Shown here piece by piece: positions 45,840 through 56,012 of a DNA stretch of 64,000 nt. This DNA is from Stenocarpella maydis (taxonomy: Eukaryota > Ascomycota > Sordariomycetes > Diaporthales > Diaporthaceae), in assembly GCA_002270565.1 (NCBI GenBank), contig NQMI01000010.1, forward strand, positions 493,791 to 557,790, read 5' to 3'. The notes below the pieces were generated by a model, which saw nothing but the letters and a program-made list of their open reading frames with translations, did no database searches and was not told where the DNA came from. The translations under genes were made by a program, and so were the position numbers. Position 1 is the stretch's first letter. Each line of letters starts with the position of its first letter.

Positions 45840-47640
45840 TATTATATTAGCTTAAAGAGAAGAAGACTTAGTATAGATTTTATATTAATAAGGATAATAA
45901 GATTACAGGTATCTTATAGTATATAATGTAATAGGTTTAATAGATTTAAGAGTAGCATTTCTCTGGTAATATCTCGCTTAATTATATATACTTGATAAAT
46001 TAGAAGAAGCTGCCATATTTCTAAGGCACTATTATAACCTATATGAAGAAGATTTTGCCTTTCTTTTAGGGTATTGTGGATAATGAGAAGAAATTAGGCT
46101 TCTAGTGGCTGCTAGAGTAGGTTTATAATCTCCTCCAGAAGTATAAAAATAAGGACCCTTTACTCTTTATTATAGACTATAATACCACCTTAATTAACGC
46201 TCTAGCAAAAGAATTTCCTTAATTAAAACACCAGCTTTATATCTTTTATATTAATATAAATATTATTCTTAATATTAAGAAGAAATAGTAGAAGCTAGGC
46301 TGGGAGGAATTGCCTATAGCTATTAAGGATGAAAACTCTATGGGAAGCCTAAATCCTAAGGATCCTAAGAGTAATAATGAAGATTTCGGACTTTAGAATG
46401 TGCTATAGAGAAACACCACTATAGTGCCTTTAAAAGTGCCTGCCCTTAGTGCTATCCCTAATACCTAAATAGCCCTCTTTGACCTCTTTAAGACTATAGA
46501 GTTTGCTACCAATTACAAGACTTATAAGATAGCCTAGGAGCGTTTGCAAGAGAAGTTCTTAGGCTAGAGGGTAATCCTCAACTATCTCAAGATATATTAT
46601 ATTAATAAGAAGGAGGAGATTATTGCTAAATGGGCCGGCTATAAGATCTGCAAGAACCTCAACTTCAGCTTACATATAATGTCCTTTATTAAGCGGATAT
46701 ACTGGAAAATTAAGCTCCAGCTGGGCCACAGGATAGGGAATGTCTACTATCTATTTAAGGCTATATTTAAGGCTATTATTAAGACTGCTTGTAATATCTA
46801 GCTTAAGGAAGCTAAGCAGAAAACAGCGGCCTTAGAAAAGTTTAATGGAAAGCTATAGGTTAGCAAACTACACCTTTAAGTAGCAAGGGAGGCACTCAAG
46901 CTTCTCACGAAGATAAGGAAGCAGGCAAAACATATACTTCAAGGCAAAACACCATAAGGAGAGTACTCGTGATTAATATGCTATTACCCAATCTATATAT
47001 AATTCAGCTTAATCTATACTAATAGAATTGCTAATAAGGAGGAAGTAGGTATTCCTCTTAATAAAGAGGATGTCCACTTGGCATGGTACCTTGATTGCAA
47101 CCTCTCAATCAAGAACCCCCTCCTCCTCATGCTTTCACCTAAGAAGGTCCTCAACTTGAGAGGAAGGCCTTAGGATAATAATCCGTTTACAGGGGACAAA
47201 AAGGGCATCTTTAATAGCGTTAGGAGGGCTGTAATGACCCATCAGACCTCCTCTAATACCACGAGCCTAGGCAGTAGGGCTGGTAATAAGATGGGGGTAA
47301 TAACGGCTTTAGTATAACGCGTAAACTCAGCTTTTAAGTAGAATAATACAACCCTTGAGTCCCTAGATGATAAGGACCAAGCCGGCTGCTGCCTAAAGCG
47401 AAAATATTAAGGGATAGCTACAATATCCAGGGGCTCGGCTTTATTAGCGCCTCCCCAGATGCATACGGCCCCCAGCACGCCACCAGCAAAGAGGCAGCAT
47501 ATAGCGGCTACGGCTACAATCAATAGGCTTCCAGCAATAGATTTAACCGCTTTAGATATTAATAATAAGAGTAATAATGGCTTTATTAATTTGGGCAATA
47601 AGGAGGGTAACGGGAAGGAAATGTAGTCCCAGATAATAGT
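45840..47640 (+). pseudogene. MULE transposase with multiple stops
   Basis: One plus-strand frame can be followed from about 46060 to 47620 despite stops where CAG, CAA or CGA is expected. The diagnostic block reads GIVDNEKKLGF, WLLE, VYNLLQKY, then DPLLFIIDYNTTLINALAKEFP, LKHQLYIFYINI, matching the MULE pattern in which an aspartate-containing strand is followed by A-L-x-N-A-...-F-P and H-x-L-C-x-W-H-I-N-x-N. The usual C and H are changed to Y, as C-to-T/G-to-A mutation would do. A long helical region follows, then LNLRGRP near the C-terminus, like the K-G-R-P tail of Hop-type elements. Confidence 0.75.
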
Positions 47641-47915
47641 ATCTATTAACTAAGCAATTCGCACTACTTGTTGCGATGAATTATTGCGCTAATTTGGCGC
47701 GCAATTGGGTGTGTAATAGAGTGCTTATTTGCATGCAATTAGGCTTGCAAAGATGTGTGTAATTGTGCAAAATACCACGAATTTGCGCTAACGAGGTTGG
47801 CGATGGCATAACGCCAGGCATGCTAATGACGCTAGCAATGCCCCTTGTAGATGGGTATAACGGAAATAAGGGTCTTAGCTGCTTAATAAGTGGCTGATCC
47901 CTGCTTCCCGTTGTA

Positions 47916-48167
47916 TCTGTGTACCATCCGTTTTTTTATGTGCGGTAGCTGGTTTCTTATGTGCGAATATCCGCATTCATTACATGTGTAGTTTCACAAC
48001 TGATATTTGAAGCCAACCCTGGATTCCCGCTTTCATGAAAGCTCCAGCTATCCAGAGCAACGTGCTAGCAAAAAGTATCTGCTTTAGTTAACTATGACTT
48101 CTTCGGTTCCTGACGTGCTGGTCACCGGCTCTTCGGGCCACCTCGGGCACGCTCTGATGCTAGCCCT
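47916..48167. repeat. First copy of a 250-bp duplicated segment beside the gap
   Basis: This 252-bp piece (last 63 bp of the MULE plus its flank and the first 74 bases of the epimerase gene) reappears at 48182-48431 with one substitution and two single-base deletions. It ends exactly at the N run. It is best explained as the overlapping ends of two contigs not merged during assembly. Confidence 0.85.
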
Positions 48168-48181
48168 NNNNNNNNNNNNNN
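48168..48181. other. Assembly gap
   Basis: Fourteen N inside the first partial copy of the epimerase gene, flanked on both sides by the same 250-bp sequence. Confidence 0.99.
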
Positions 48182-48357
48182 TCTGTGTACCATCCGTTTT
48201 TTTATGTGCGGTAGCCGGTTTCTTATGTGCGAATATCCGCATTCATTACATGTGTAGTTTCACAACTGATATTTGAAGCCAACCCTGGATCCCGCTTTCA
48301 TGAAAGCTCCAGCTATCCAGAGCAACGTGCTAGCAAAAAGTATCTGCTTTAGTTAAT

Positions 48358-49398
48358 ATGACTTCTTCGGTTCCTGACGTGCTGGTCACCGGCTCTTCGG
48401 GCCACCTCGGGCACGCTCTGATGCTAGCCCTCCCGTCCAACAGGTACACCCCACTCGGCATAGACATCAAACCTTCGACCAGGAATAACACACTACAAGG
48501 CTCCATAACCGACCGCCCCTTCATCCGAGAGCTCCTGGCCTCGCGACCAACGATACAGCACATCATCCACGCCGCTACGCTCCATAAACCACACGTCGGC
48601 AGCCACACAAAGGAAGACTTCATATCGACAAACATAACAGGGACCCTCATCCTCCTCGAGGAGGCAGCCGCTCGCCACCCGCAACAAGTCAAGTCCTTTA
48701 CATTCATCAGCACCACCTCAACCTTTGGCGCGGCCCTGAGCCCCGTGCCAGGCGAGCCCGCGGCATGGATCGACGAGGATATAACCCCGGTGCCGAAGAA
48801 CATCTACGGCACGACCAAGGCCGCCGCAGAGGACATGTGCCGCCTCGTGCACGTGCAGACGGGCCTGCCGACCATTGTGCTGCGCGCGAGCCGCTTCTTC
48901 CCCGAGGAGGATGACAATGACGCCCGGAGGGCCGCGATGGACGGCGACAACCTCAAGGTCTGTGAGCTGGCGTACCGCCGCGTCGACATTGCCGACGTCG
49001 TCTCCGCTTGCGTGTGCGCGCTGCGCAAGGCGGCTGGGGGAGGTGTGCCTTGGGGGAAGTATATCGTGAGCGCGCCGACGCCGTTTGAGAGGGACGCGGA
49101 GACGCTGGGGCTGCTGAACGGTGGCGACAGGGGGGAGACCGTGGCGGCGGCGCTGGAGAGGTCTGCTCCCGGGTGTGGTGACGTCTTTGCGCGGAAACGT
49201 TGGAGGCATCTGAGTAGGATCGACCGGGTTTATGATTCCTCGAGGGCTGTGAGGGAGCTGGGTTGGGAGCCAGAGTTTACCTTCCAGGCGTGCATTGCGA
49301 AGATGTCACGGGGGGAGAATTGGCGCAGTGAGCTTACACGAGCAGTTGGTAAGAGGGGATATCATGATGTCCCCACTGGAGTCTATACGGTTGAGTAA
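48358..49398 (+). CDS. NAD-dependent epimerase/dehydratase (extended SDR)
   Basis: A single-exon gene of 346 residues. The NAD-binding glycine motif TGSSGHLG lies at residues 11-18 and an acidic residue at about 36 (GIDIKPS) favours NAD over NADP. HAATLHKPHV follows at about 71-80. The catalytic triad is visible: Ser/Thr in FISTTSTFG (about 116-124) and Tyr150/Lys154 in YGTTK. The C-terminal substrate half contains LRASRFFPEEDD, DIADVV and the closing RAVRELGWEPEFTF, all usual in nucleotide-sugar epimerases. The substrate cannot be read from sequence. A truncated duplicate of its start at 48094-48167 precedes the gap and is regarded as an assembly artefact. The MULE end lies 113 bp upstream of the ATG in the intact copy. 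Confidence 0.9.
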   Translation: MTSSVPDVLVTGSSGHLGHALMLALPSNRYTPLGIDIKPSTRNNTLQGSITDRPFIRELLASRPTIQHIIHAATLHKPHVGSHTKEDFISTNITGTLILLEEAAARHPQQVKSFTFISTTSTFGAALSPVPGEPAAWIDEDITPVPKNIYGTTKAAAEDMCRLVHVQTGLPTIVLRASRFFPEEDDNDARRAAMDGDNLKVCELAYRRVDIADVVSACVCALRKAAGGGVPWGKYIVSAPTPFERDAETLGLLNGGDRGETVAAALERSAPGCGDVFARKRWRHLSRIDRVYDSSRAVRELGWEPEFTFQACIAKMSRGENWRSELTRAVGKRGYHDVPTGVYTVE

Positions 49399-50482
49399 TT
49401 ACGGACCACTATTAACACCTCCCAGAGAAAGAAGTTGGGGGCATGGCCAACCTTTGTCGCAATTCTTCTTGGGGACTCTAGAGCTATGGTACCCAATATA
49501 GAGGACTCAAGTGGTGGATCAGAATGAGCCAGCCTGGACGTCGGATTTCAGCCAAGAAATGCCCAGATGGGTTGGTAAAGTTGATTGAGCTCCTGGCATC
49601 ATTCCTGAGCAAGCCCATGTTGATGTTTTCAGAATATTTAGGACCATGTAATCACGGAGCTTTTGCCTCGCGAAGTCTTTTGACTCCCACACTGAAATCC
49701 CTGTTTAATTGGCCTAATGCCTTTTCCACTTAAGCCTATATATACTGTGGCATAAGTGCGCTGGAAGTGGGCCACCCACGTTAAAATCTAATCCGTAAAG
49801 GTTCTGCCTGGATCATTCTTAGCCCATTTAATGGTTGCCTAAAAGAGGGTGTGTGGACACTACCTGAGGTACTTGAGTTGAAGAACATCCATTAATTTGA
49901 ACTCATCACTCTCTCTAGTTTACATTGCTAAACCGTCGGAAATCTTGCATGGGTTGGCCTTGTACCAACTGCAGTTCATAATTTGCTCGTGGTTACGCCA
50001 CCCACCTGGTCGTTGATGCAATGTTGTAGCTAAGCATTCAGCCAAACCCCGTCAATCAAATGGGCCTTCTACCAAGACGTCTGCTTTAGCCACGCTTGCG
50101 ACCCCACCAAACCGTGGATATTCCCCCAGGTACGTATTTCTTCCACTGTGGAGTCTGTGCATTGGCCAGAAACGATGGCACATGCTTCGTCAGCTGCGCC
50201 TTAGCCTGCATGGCGCAATAAAAGAAGGAAAGGCACAATTTTAAGCTCATCAGTGATACAAGGATCATTATTTGGTGTTCCATACGGGGAAATCAACAAG
50301 TCCGACCCGATGTGATATCAATGGCATACCTAGGTAGAGTGTGCGCCCTTGGTCCAGGGCTCAGGTGCGCTACCTAGGTAGTCTCGCTTTGCAACGTTGC
50401 ACACAATATTCTGGCGCCACTTCTTCCAGTGATAAACAGAGAATGATACGCCTCGACTGATTCCAATTTTTACGTTGCCAAA
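49399..50482. other. Intergenic, no gene recognised
   Basis: Normal composition. It contains the upstream region of the transporter gene. No gene recognised. Confidence 0.5.
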
Positions 50483-51469
50483 ATGTCTCGCATATCTGCA
50501 TCTGAGCTCGCCCGGGACGAGGCGTTGAAGACCTCAGTGGCGAGGTCAGATCCGGAGAGCCAACTGAACGCCCCGTTCATGCTCTATGAACCTCTACCTA
50601 TCATAAAAAATAAATCTCTGGGAGCTGCTGTATGTTAATCTCCTTTGACTAGAGCGAAGATCCTATCTGACCTACCCGCAGTCGATACTTCCGATCGGCG
50701 CCTTCGCCACGACTCTGACGACTCTCTCGCTCTCTCTGATGGAATGGCGAGGTGTCACGACCACGAACGTCTACGTCGCTAACTTCTTCTTCATCGCGGC
50801 ATTTGGCCTCGTGATCACGGCCCAGTGGGAATTGGCCATCGGCAACGGACTCACGTACTCGGTCTACAGCGCTTTCGGTGCGGCTCACCTAGAGATCGTT
50901 CAATGTCAGAAGGAAAAAAATGTCTAACCTTGAACAGGACTGTTCTATGCGGGATACGGAGCACTCCTCACTCCATCTTTCGGTGTCTCTGCTGCGTACG
51001 GCGACGATATCCAGCAGTACAATAATGCTGTGGGATTCTTTATGATACGTAAGGCTCTAAGAACTGTCAATGGGAAGTAGCTCGCTGATAGATGTGCGTG
51101 TAGTATGGACCGTTTTCGTCTTTGCTCTCTTCATAGCAGTCTTGCCCACAAACTGGACGTTCATTGTGATCTTCATCTTTTTGGTGCTTGGCTTTTTGTT
51201 TGTGGCAAGCAGCTACTTTGCTGCGGCGGATGGCCATGCCGCGGCCTCGGCCGATCTCAAGAAGACCGGTGGAGTCTTCTGCTTTCTAGCTGGACTGGGC
51301 GGCTGGTATGTTTTGGCGAGCCCAATTGCCCCAGAAATATCAGTTTGAGATGACGATCGCACGCTGACATAGATGCAGGTACCTTACCTTCCATCATCTA
51401 ACGGCAGAGTCTCTGTTGGACGTCCCACTCGGTGACACGTCCCGATACTTCGGCAAGAAAAACAAATGA
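50483..51469 (+). CDS. GPR1/FUN34/YaaH (AceTr) membrane transporter
   Basis: A five-exon gene: 50483-50629, 50682-50877, 50938-51048, 51104-51305 and 51379-51469. Introns are 52, 60, 55 and 73 bp, all GT-AG with matching phases, giving 248 residues. Six membrane helices are evident: GAFATTLTTLSLSLMEWRG, VANFFFIAAFGLVITAQWEL, FGLFYAGYGALLTPSFGV, GFFMILWTVFVFALFIAVLP, the FIVIFIFLVLGFLFVASSYF helix, and GVFCFLAGLGGWYLTFHHL. The C-terminal PLGDTSRYF is typical of the fungal branch. The family moves acetate or ammonium across the plasma membrane. The family's N-P-x-P-L-G signature before helix 1 is not found in this model (see findings). Confidence 0.88.
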
Positions 51470-52469
51470 TCACGTGGGCACGCGTTCTTGGGACATACTA
51501 GGCTCGCTGATTACCTGAATATGCCAAAGAAGCAAGCACATGGGGAGGCTGCTTATGCGACTAACTGACACGGAACGTAGCCCGAGGTCATCAAATCAAT
51601 CCCATGGGATAGTTGACGCAATAGAAATAACCATTTCGCATACACCAATTCCTGAATGATGATGGGTGGGTGGTGCAACTGCTTCAGTGCGGCGTTGAGG
51701 CAGTAACATTGAATGTAATGATCGACGTCCAAATAGAACTGCCTCCACACCTGAATTAGTCCTTAGAATAAATCCAAGATCGAACGTCATACCACCGAGA
51801 CTGTCACCAAGTACCTCATCATTGGAAACACTGCACCAGCGAAAAGTTCAGTTTCTTGCTGTCTAAATTAAGTATACTACCGGACCCGCGACAGTGTTGT
51901 CGTCGTCAAACCTCTACCGAACCTTCAATGTTCCCTCCGCGAAATCATCGACCCTAGTGAACCCCAAAGTCTCGCAATGATTGACACCCCAGGGTTTCAT
52001 TTGTCCGTTCTGTTCGATCGTCCTTGGCAAACCTGACGCCATAATCAGAGTTCAGTGCAAATCTTTAAGTTACTATGTAGTGTGAAGCTTAGGCTGTAAC
52101 CACGTGGGGGATGCATCACTAGATCCACGACTTCGGTATCAAGCGTCCCGTAAAAGCTGCAAATCGCGGGAGACTACTTTTATGGGTTCGATTGCGCAAT
52201 CCATGACTGATCACGACATTTTGCGGAACTAGTGCGTCACGAAGCTACAGCACTGTAAAAGCCGGCGCGCACCGTTCATCCCTATTGGATCTGTCTCACC
52301 CCTCGACCCCTCTGGAAAAGTAGGGTGCTTGAGATCTGTGCGTTATTGGCATTTGAAGTGCATCTTGACTCATAGACGCTGGGCACTGTCGGGGCCAACC
52401 ACGCCCCACTGCGAGGACTTGCATTGGCCTAAGCCATTTATTTTGAAAATACATATACACATAGTCAGG
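51470..52469. other. Intergenic, no gene recognised
   Basis: Flank between the transporter and the acyl-CoA dehydrogenase-like gene. A GGGTTCGATTGC phrase near 52187 resembles a tRNA T-loop, but no cloverleaf surrounds it. Confidence 0.5.
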
Positions 52470-54105
52470 ATGGCCGAGAACGGTACCTACCAAACCACGG
52501 ACCCAGCTGTGTATGAGGAGTACATCAGCAAGTGGGCAGAGCCGCCGCAAGACGCCGAGAGTTGGATCAAGCGTGCGCAGGATGTCGCTTCTGTGTTGGA
52601 GAAAGATGCCAGCGCCCGTGAACGGGAGAACAAGTCTCCAAGAGCAGAGGTTGCGCTGCTCAAGCACTCAGGCTTGACCAAGATGCTGGGCCCAAAGAAA
52701 TATGGCGGAGGTGGGCAGCCCTGGAGCATCGGATATAGAGCCATCCGGGAGGTCGCAAAAGCTGACGGGTCAGTTCTATATATTGCTGCAACTCACAGTT
52801 TCTCAGACCAATGAAGGTGCACGAAATACTAACCTCTGTTGTTAAGCTCCATCGGAATGCTCCTTGGGTACCATCTCCTGTGGAGTACTACAGCCAATGT
52901 CGTTGGAAACTTGGAACAAGCGGATCGCTTCCAGAAGCTGATCCTTTCAAACAACTACTTCCTAGGAGGGGCGGTAAATCCCAGGGACAGTGATCTTAAA
53001 ATCACAGACAGTGGAGACAAAATCACTTTCAACGGCCGAAAGTTCTTCAACACGGGCGGTGTTGTCTCAGACTTGACTGTCCTCGAGGGCGTGCTTGAAG
53101 GGACAGAGGACCACATTTTCGCGATTGTCCCCACTGCACAACCCGGCATCAAGTTTGCCCACAACTGGGACAACGTCGGTCTTCGACTGACTGAAAGCGG
53201 TGGTATCTCGATTGAGGATGTGGCTGCTCCATGGGAGGATGCCCTCGGCTGGGACGTGAAGACCAAGCGACCAGACCCAGGGGTCCTGGGAATTCCTTTT
53301 GCCACCTTGCTTCTCCCCACGTGAGTGAACTAATAGGCTTTCACAAAGTACAGCAGCTGACTCCTGTATTGTAGTATTCAACTGGTCTTCAGCAACTTCT
53401 ACCTGGGGATCGCGCTTGGTGCACTAGAAAATGCTTCCAAGTACACGATCTCGAACACTCGAGCCTGGCCATTTGGTGGTGATGTAAGTACAAGTCTCTC
53501 CCAAACTTTTGTGTCTGCCAAGGTGATATAGCAGGAGCTGATATTTCGAGCAGAATAAGGAGAAAGCCACGGACGAGTTCTATATCCTCTCCACATACGT
53601 AAGTGGCTTCCTTGCTTCTAAGACCGTGACGACCGAGCATGCTTGGGACAGTTTCAAGCCAAATGTGCACTTCGAAGATTGACCCACCTAGGAGGCTCTT
53701 TGGAGGCGCTCTTGAAGTACGCTGCTAACACGCGCATCACCCTAGGGCAACCTTCTGGCCCATCTTCGCGCCGCGGAGGCTCTTGCAGATAAAGCTGGCC
53801 TAGTGGCGGACTCTGTGTACAGCAAGTACCCCTCGAGCAAGGCTGATGTTACAGCTAATGAGCGTGGCGAGTTCGCCGAGTGGGTTGCCAGCATCAAGGT
53901 CGTTGCGACAGACACAGGGCTCAGGGTCACTTCAGGCGTCTTTGAGGTGACTGGAGCCAAGGCCACAGCTACCAAGGTCGGCCTGGACCGTTACTGGCGC
54001 GACATCCGGACTCACACTCTCCACGATCCAGTATCGTACAAGAACAGAGAGCTGGGACGCTACCAGCTTCTTGGCGAGGTGCCTGAGCCCACTTGGTACA
54101 CATGA
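52470..54105 (+). CDS. Acyl-CoA dehydrogenase-fold flavoprotein, DszC/SfnB type
   Basis: A five-exon gene: 52470-52768, 52847-53320, 53375-53483, 53554-53598 and 53746-54105. Introns are 78, 54, 70 and 147 bp, all phases agree, giving 428 residues. The N-terminal helical domain holds LKHSGLTKMLGPKKYGG and YRAIREVAKADGSIGMLLGYH. The middle beta domain contains SNNYFLGGAVNPRDS, KFFNTGGVVSDLTVLEG, and DNVGLRLTESGGISIEDV. The C-terminal helices include FYLGIALGALENASKYT, TRAWPFGGD, LRAAEALADKAG, and close with VGLDRYWRDIRTHTLHDP. The last phrase and the H-D-P are characteristic of the DszC/SfnB branch, FMNH2-dependent monooxygenases acting on sulfur compounds. No catalytic glutamate of true dehydrogenases was identified. 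An oxygenase role is inferred. Confidence 0.88.
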
Positions 54106-54934
54106 TTGCCTTTGGTGAGCCAGTCACGTAGATTATTAGACAGGATGCCAGAAGCTAGGTGCTCGAATGAGCTTCTTGAGCAATTCTAATTTAAACGCTT
54201 AGTTCTCCGCAGTTCCTTGCTGGTGCTTGGCTGGTTCGCTAGTTAACTTTCGTCTAAGTGAATGGGCGTCTTGGGTTGAGTTCTCGCTATCATCAATGAT
54301 GATTCCCTTGTCCAACAACGACTCGCGCAAGTCTGCCCTGAGTCACGAGCGCCATCAGAATCTGTGAGCAGTCCGAGATGCAACTTTTTCTCTTTCTTTT
54401 TCTCTTTCTTTTTCTTTCTTTGTTTTCTTTCTTCTTTTTCTTTTTCATGTCGTGGTCACTGAGTTGCGTAATATTGGCGCCCAAACTGCCAGCCTCCCGA
54501 GGTAGAATGTCACGGGCGAGTTGCGCGAGAGGCCAGGGCCCTTGAGGCACGCTACACCACATCTGCGCGTGACAGAAGGAATGTTTCACAATAAAGCTGC
54601 GGTGCACCCACACAAGCATTGCATACTGAAGAGTCACATACGAGTGATAATCTGTGATAATTACTGTTTTGAGGGGGCATCTGAACAAATCCAGTGGCCC
54701 GAGGCACATTGTCCCGGCCTCTGCGTTGATCTGTGCGAATAGTGACGTAGGCTCGACGTTCCGCCACAAAGCAGTCCCTGGTACCTTTGTTTATGGGCAG
54801 TCTGTTGGGAGATTTGCAATCACAACGCCACAGACTTTAGCCTAAGTAAGAGTCCATAAGAGGGCCACATGTTGATCGTTGCAGGGTCCTCTGTTACTGA
54901 GCGAAGCTGCTGTGGCAGAGTTGCACCTTTTAGC
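54106..54934. other. Intergenic with polypyrimidine tract
   Basis: No gene recognised. It includes the CT-rich tract at 54384-54446 and the promoter of the next gene. Confidence 0.5.
54384..54446. repeat. Polypyrimidine (CTTTT)n-like tract
   Basis: Sixty bases of almost pure C and T on the plus strand. Confidence 0.9.
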
Positions 54935-55696
54935 ATGAGATATCTCGCGACATTAGCACTGCCTCTACGGTCACAAACACAGCCACTGAGAAACGCTGGC
55001 TTCGGAGCGTGTCGGCATTATCAATTCCACAGGATGTCTACCAACGGAGATAAGGTGGACAAGGTCAGCGAGCCTCAGCCCGCGAGCAAAGCCCACCAGC
55101 ACCAAGCCGGCTCGACGACCCACCGCGACCTGGATGAGTGGAAACACCGCGAGCCGTACCGCATCCACCAGCCCGACGAGGAATTCCTCGTAAAATGGCA
55201 AGGTGGATGCCACTGTGGGCGGGTGAGATTCCAGGTGAGCCGTGAGCGGCCCCTGATCTCGAAATACTGCCACTGCAAGACCTGTCAGAGGCTTCATGGC
55301 TCCCCGTTCCAGTGGACTACTGTCTTCCACAAGAAGGACATCAACTTCACGAAGGGCCATCACGACTTGGGCTGGTATGACCCGTCTGAAAAGTCACAGA
55401 CGCACCACCTTCCGTGCAAGGTGCAGTGCGCCTTCTGCCGGACGCCCCTCATGGATGAAGGGAGGAACATGATGCTACTCCACCCTGCTCTCATTGATGG
55501 GATCGAGACCCCCGAGGCGAGGAAGGCCTTCGAACCCAAGGCCCACCAGTTCTACACCAGGAGGGTGGTGGAATTCAGAGGAGATGGGATTGCAAAATGG
55601 GATGGGCTCGAGGGCGAGAGTGACTTGATCGATGACGACGGGAACGTGATCAAGAAGTGGAGGCAGGAAGAGGAGAAAGAGTCAGCCAAGGCCTAA
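54935..55696 (+). CDS. GFA/CENP-V-type zinc protein
   Basis: A single open frame, 253 residues from the chosen ATG. The first 33 residues (MRYLATLALPLRSQTQPLR...) are basic and free of acidic residues, which suggests mitochondrial import. In-frame ATGs at 54869 and 55034 are alternatives; the last gives a cytosolic form starting MSTNGDK. The core from about residue 88 is a GFA fold: GGCHCGRVRFQV (two zinc Cys), YCHCKTCQRLHGSPFQ (three Cys), FTKGHHDLGWY, and CAFCRTPLMDEG (two Cys). All the expected zinc ligands are present. Members include glutathione-dependent formaldehyde-activating enzyme, but most fungal ones are uncharacterised. The C-terminus is acidic, then Lys/Glu-rich. Confidence 0.85.
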   Translation: MRYLATLALPLRSQTQPLRNAGFGACRHYQFHRMSTNGDKVDKVSEPQPASKAHQHQAGSTTHRDLDEWKHREPYRIHQPDEEFLVKWQGGCHCGRVRFQVSRERPLISKYCHCKTCQRLHGSPFQWTTVFHKKDINFTKGHHDLGWYDPSEKSQTHHLPCKVQCAFCRTPLMDEGRNMMLLHPALIDGIETPEARKAFEPKAHQFYTRRVVEFRGDGIAKWDGLEGESDLIDDDGNVIKKWRQEEEKESAKA

Positions 55697-56012
55697 GGGA
55701 GCAGTGAGGAGGTTGATCGTATTCGGGAGAAACTTGGTGCAGGGCGTCCCGCCGTGGCCAACAGCATGAGGCTGTACCTGAACCTGCTGGATAGCACATG
55801 CAACACGGCTGCCATGGTGATGCAACTGGACCGAAGCGGAATCAACATGACGTGATCCTGAGGCACCTTGATGCACATGCGTGTATGTATCACTGCGATG
55901 GGACCGGGAATGAGTGTGGATCAGACAAAATTAAGCTAGCTGCATGGCCGAGCATGCACATATATTGCATTGACTATAGTCCCCCTGCCACATACTGTGT
56001 ATATTGCATCTA
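55697..56012. other. Intergenic between convergent genes
   Basis: 3' flanks only, no gene recognised. ACTGTGTATATTGCAT-like phrases occur twice near 55965 and 56000. Confidence 0.5.

Larger units (their letters stand above)
44810..47978 (+). mobile_element. MULE/Hop-like DNA transposon
   Basis: Inverted ends share GAATGCGGATATTCGCACAT and continue AAGAAA, about 27 bp. ATTACATG flanks both sides exactly, an 8-bp duplication as expected for Mutator-like elements. The 3.17-kb body contains a GC-rich left arm, a nested LTR (45242-45822) and a plus-strand transposase pseudogene. Without the LTR the element would be about 2.6 kb. Confidence 0.9.

Noticed and set aside
48094..48167. A second, truncated epimerase gene
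   Set aside because: It is part of the 250-bp sequence repeated on both sides of the 14-N gap and ends at the gap, so it is treated as an assembly artefact.
52180..52200. tRNA B-box-like phrase GGGTTCGATTGC
   Set aside because: No matching A-box, acceptor stem or anticodon arm could be drawn around it.
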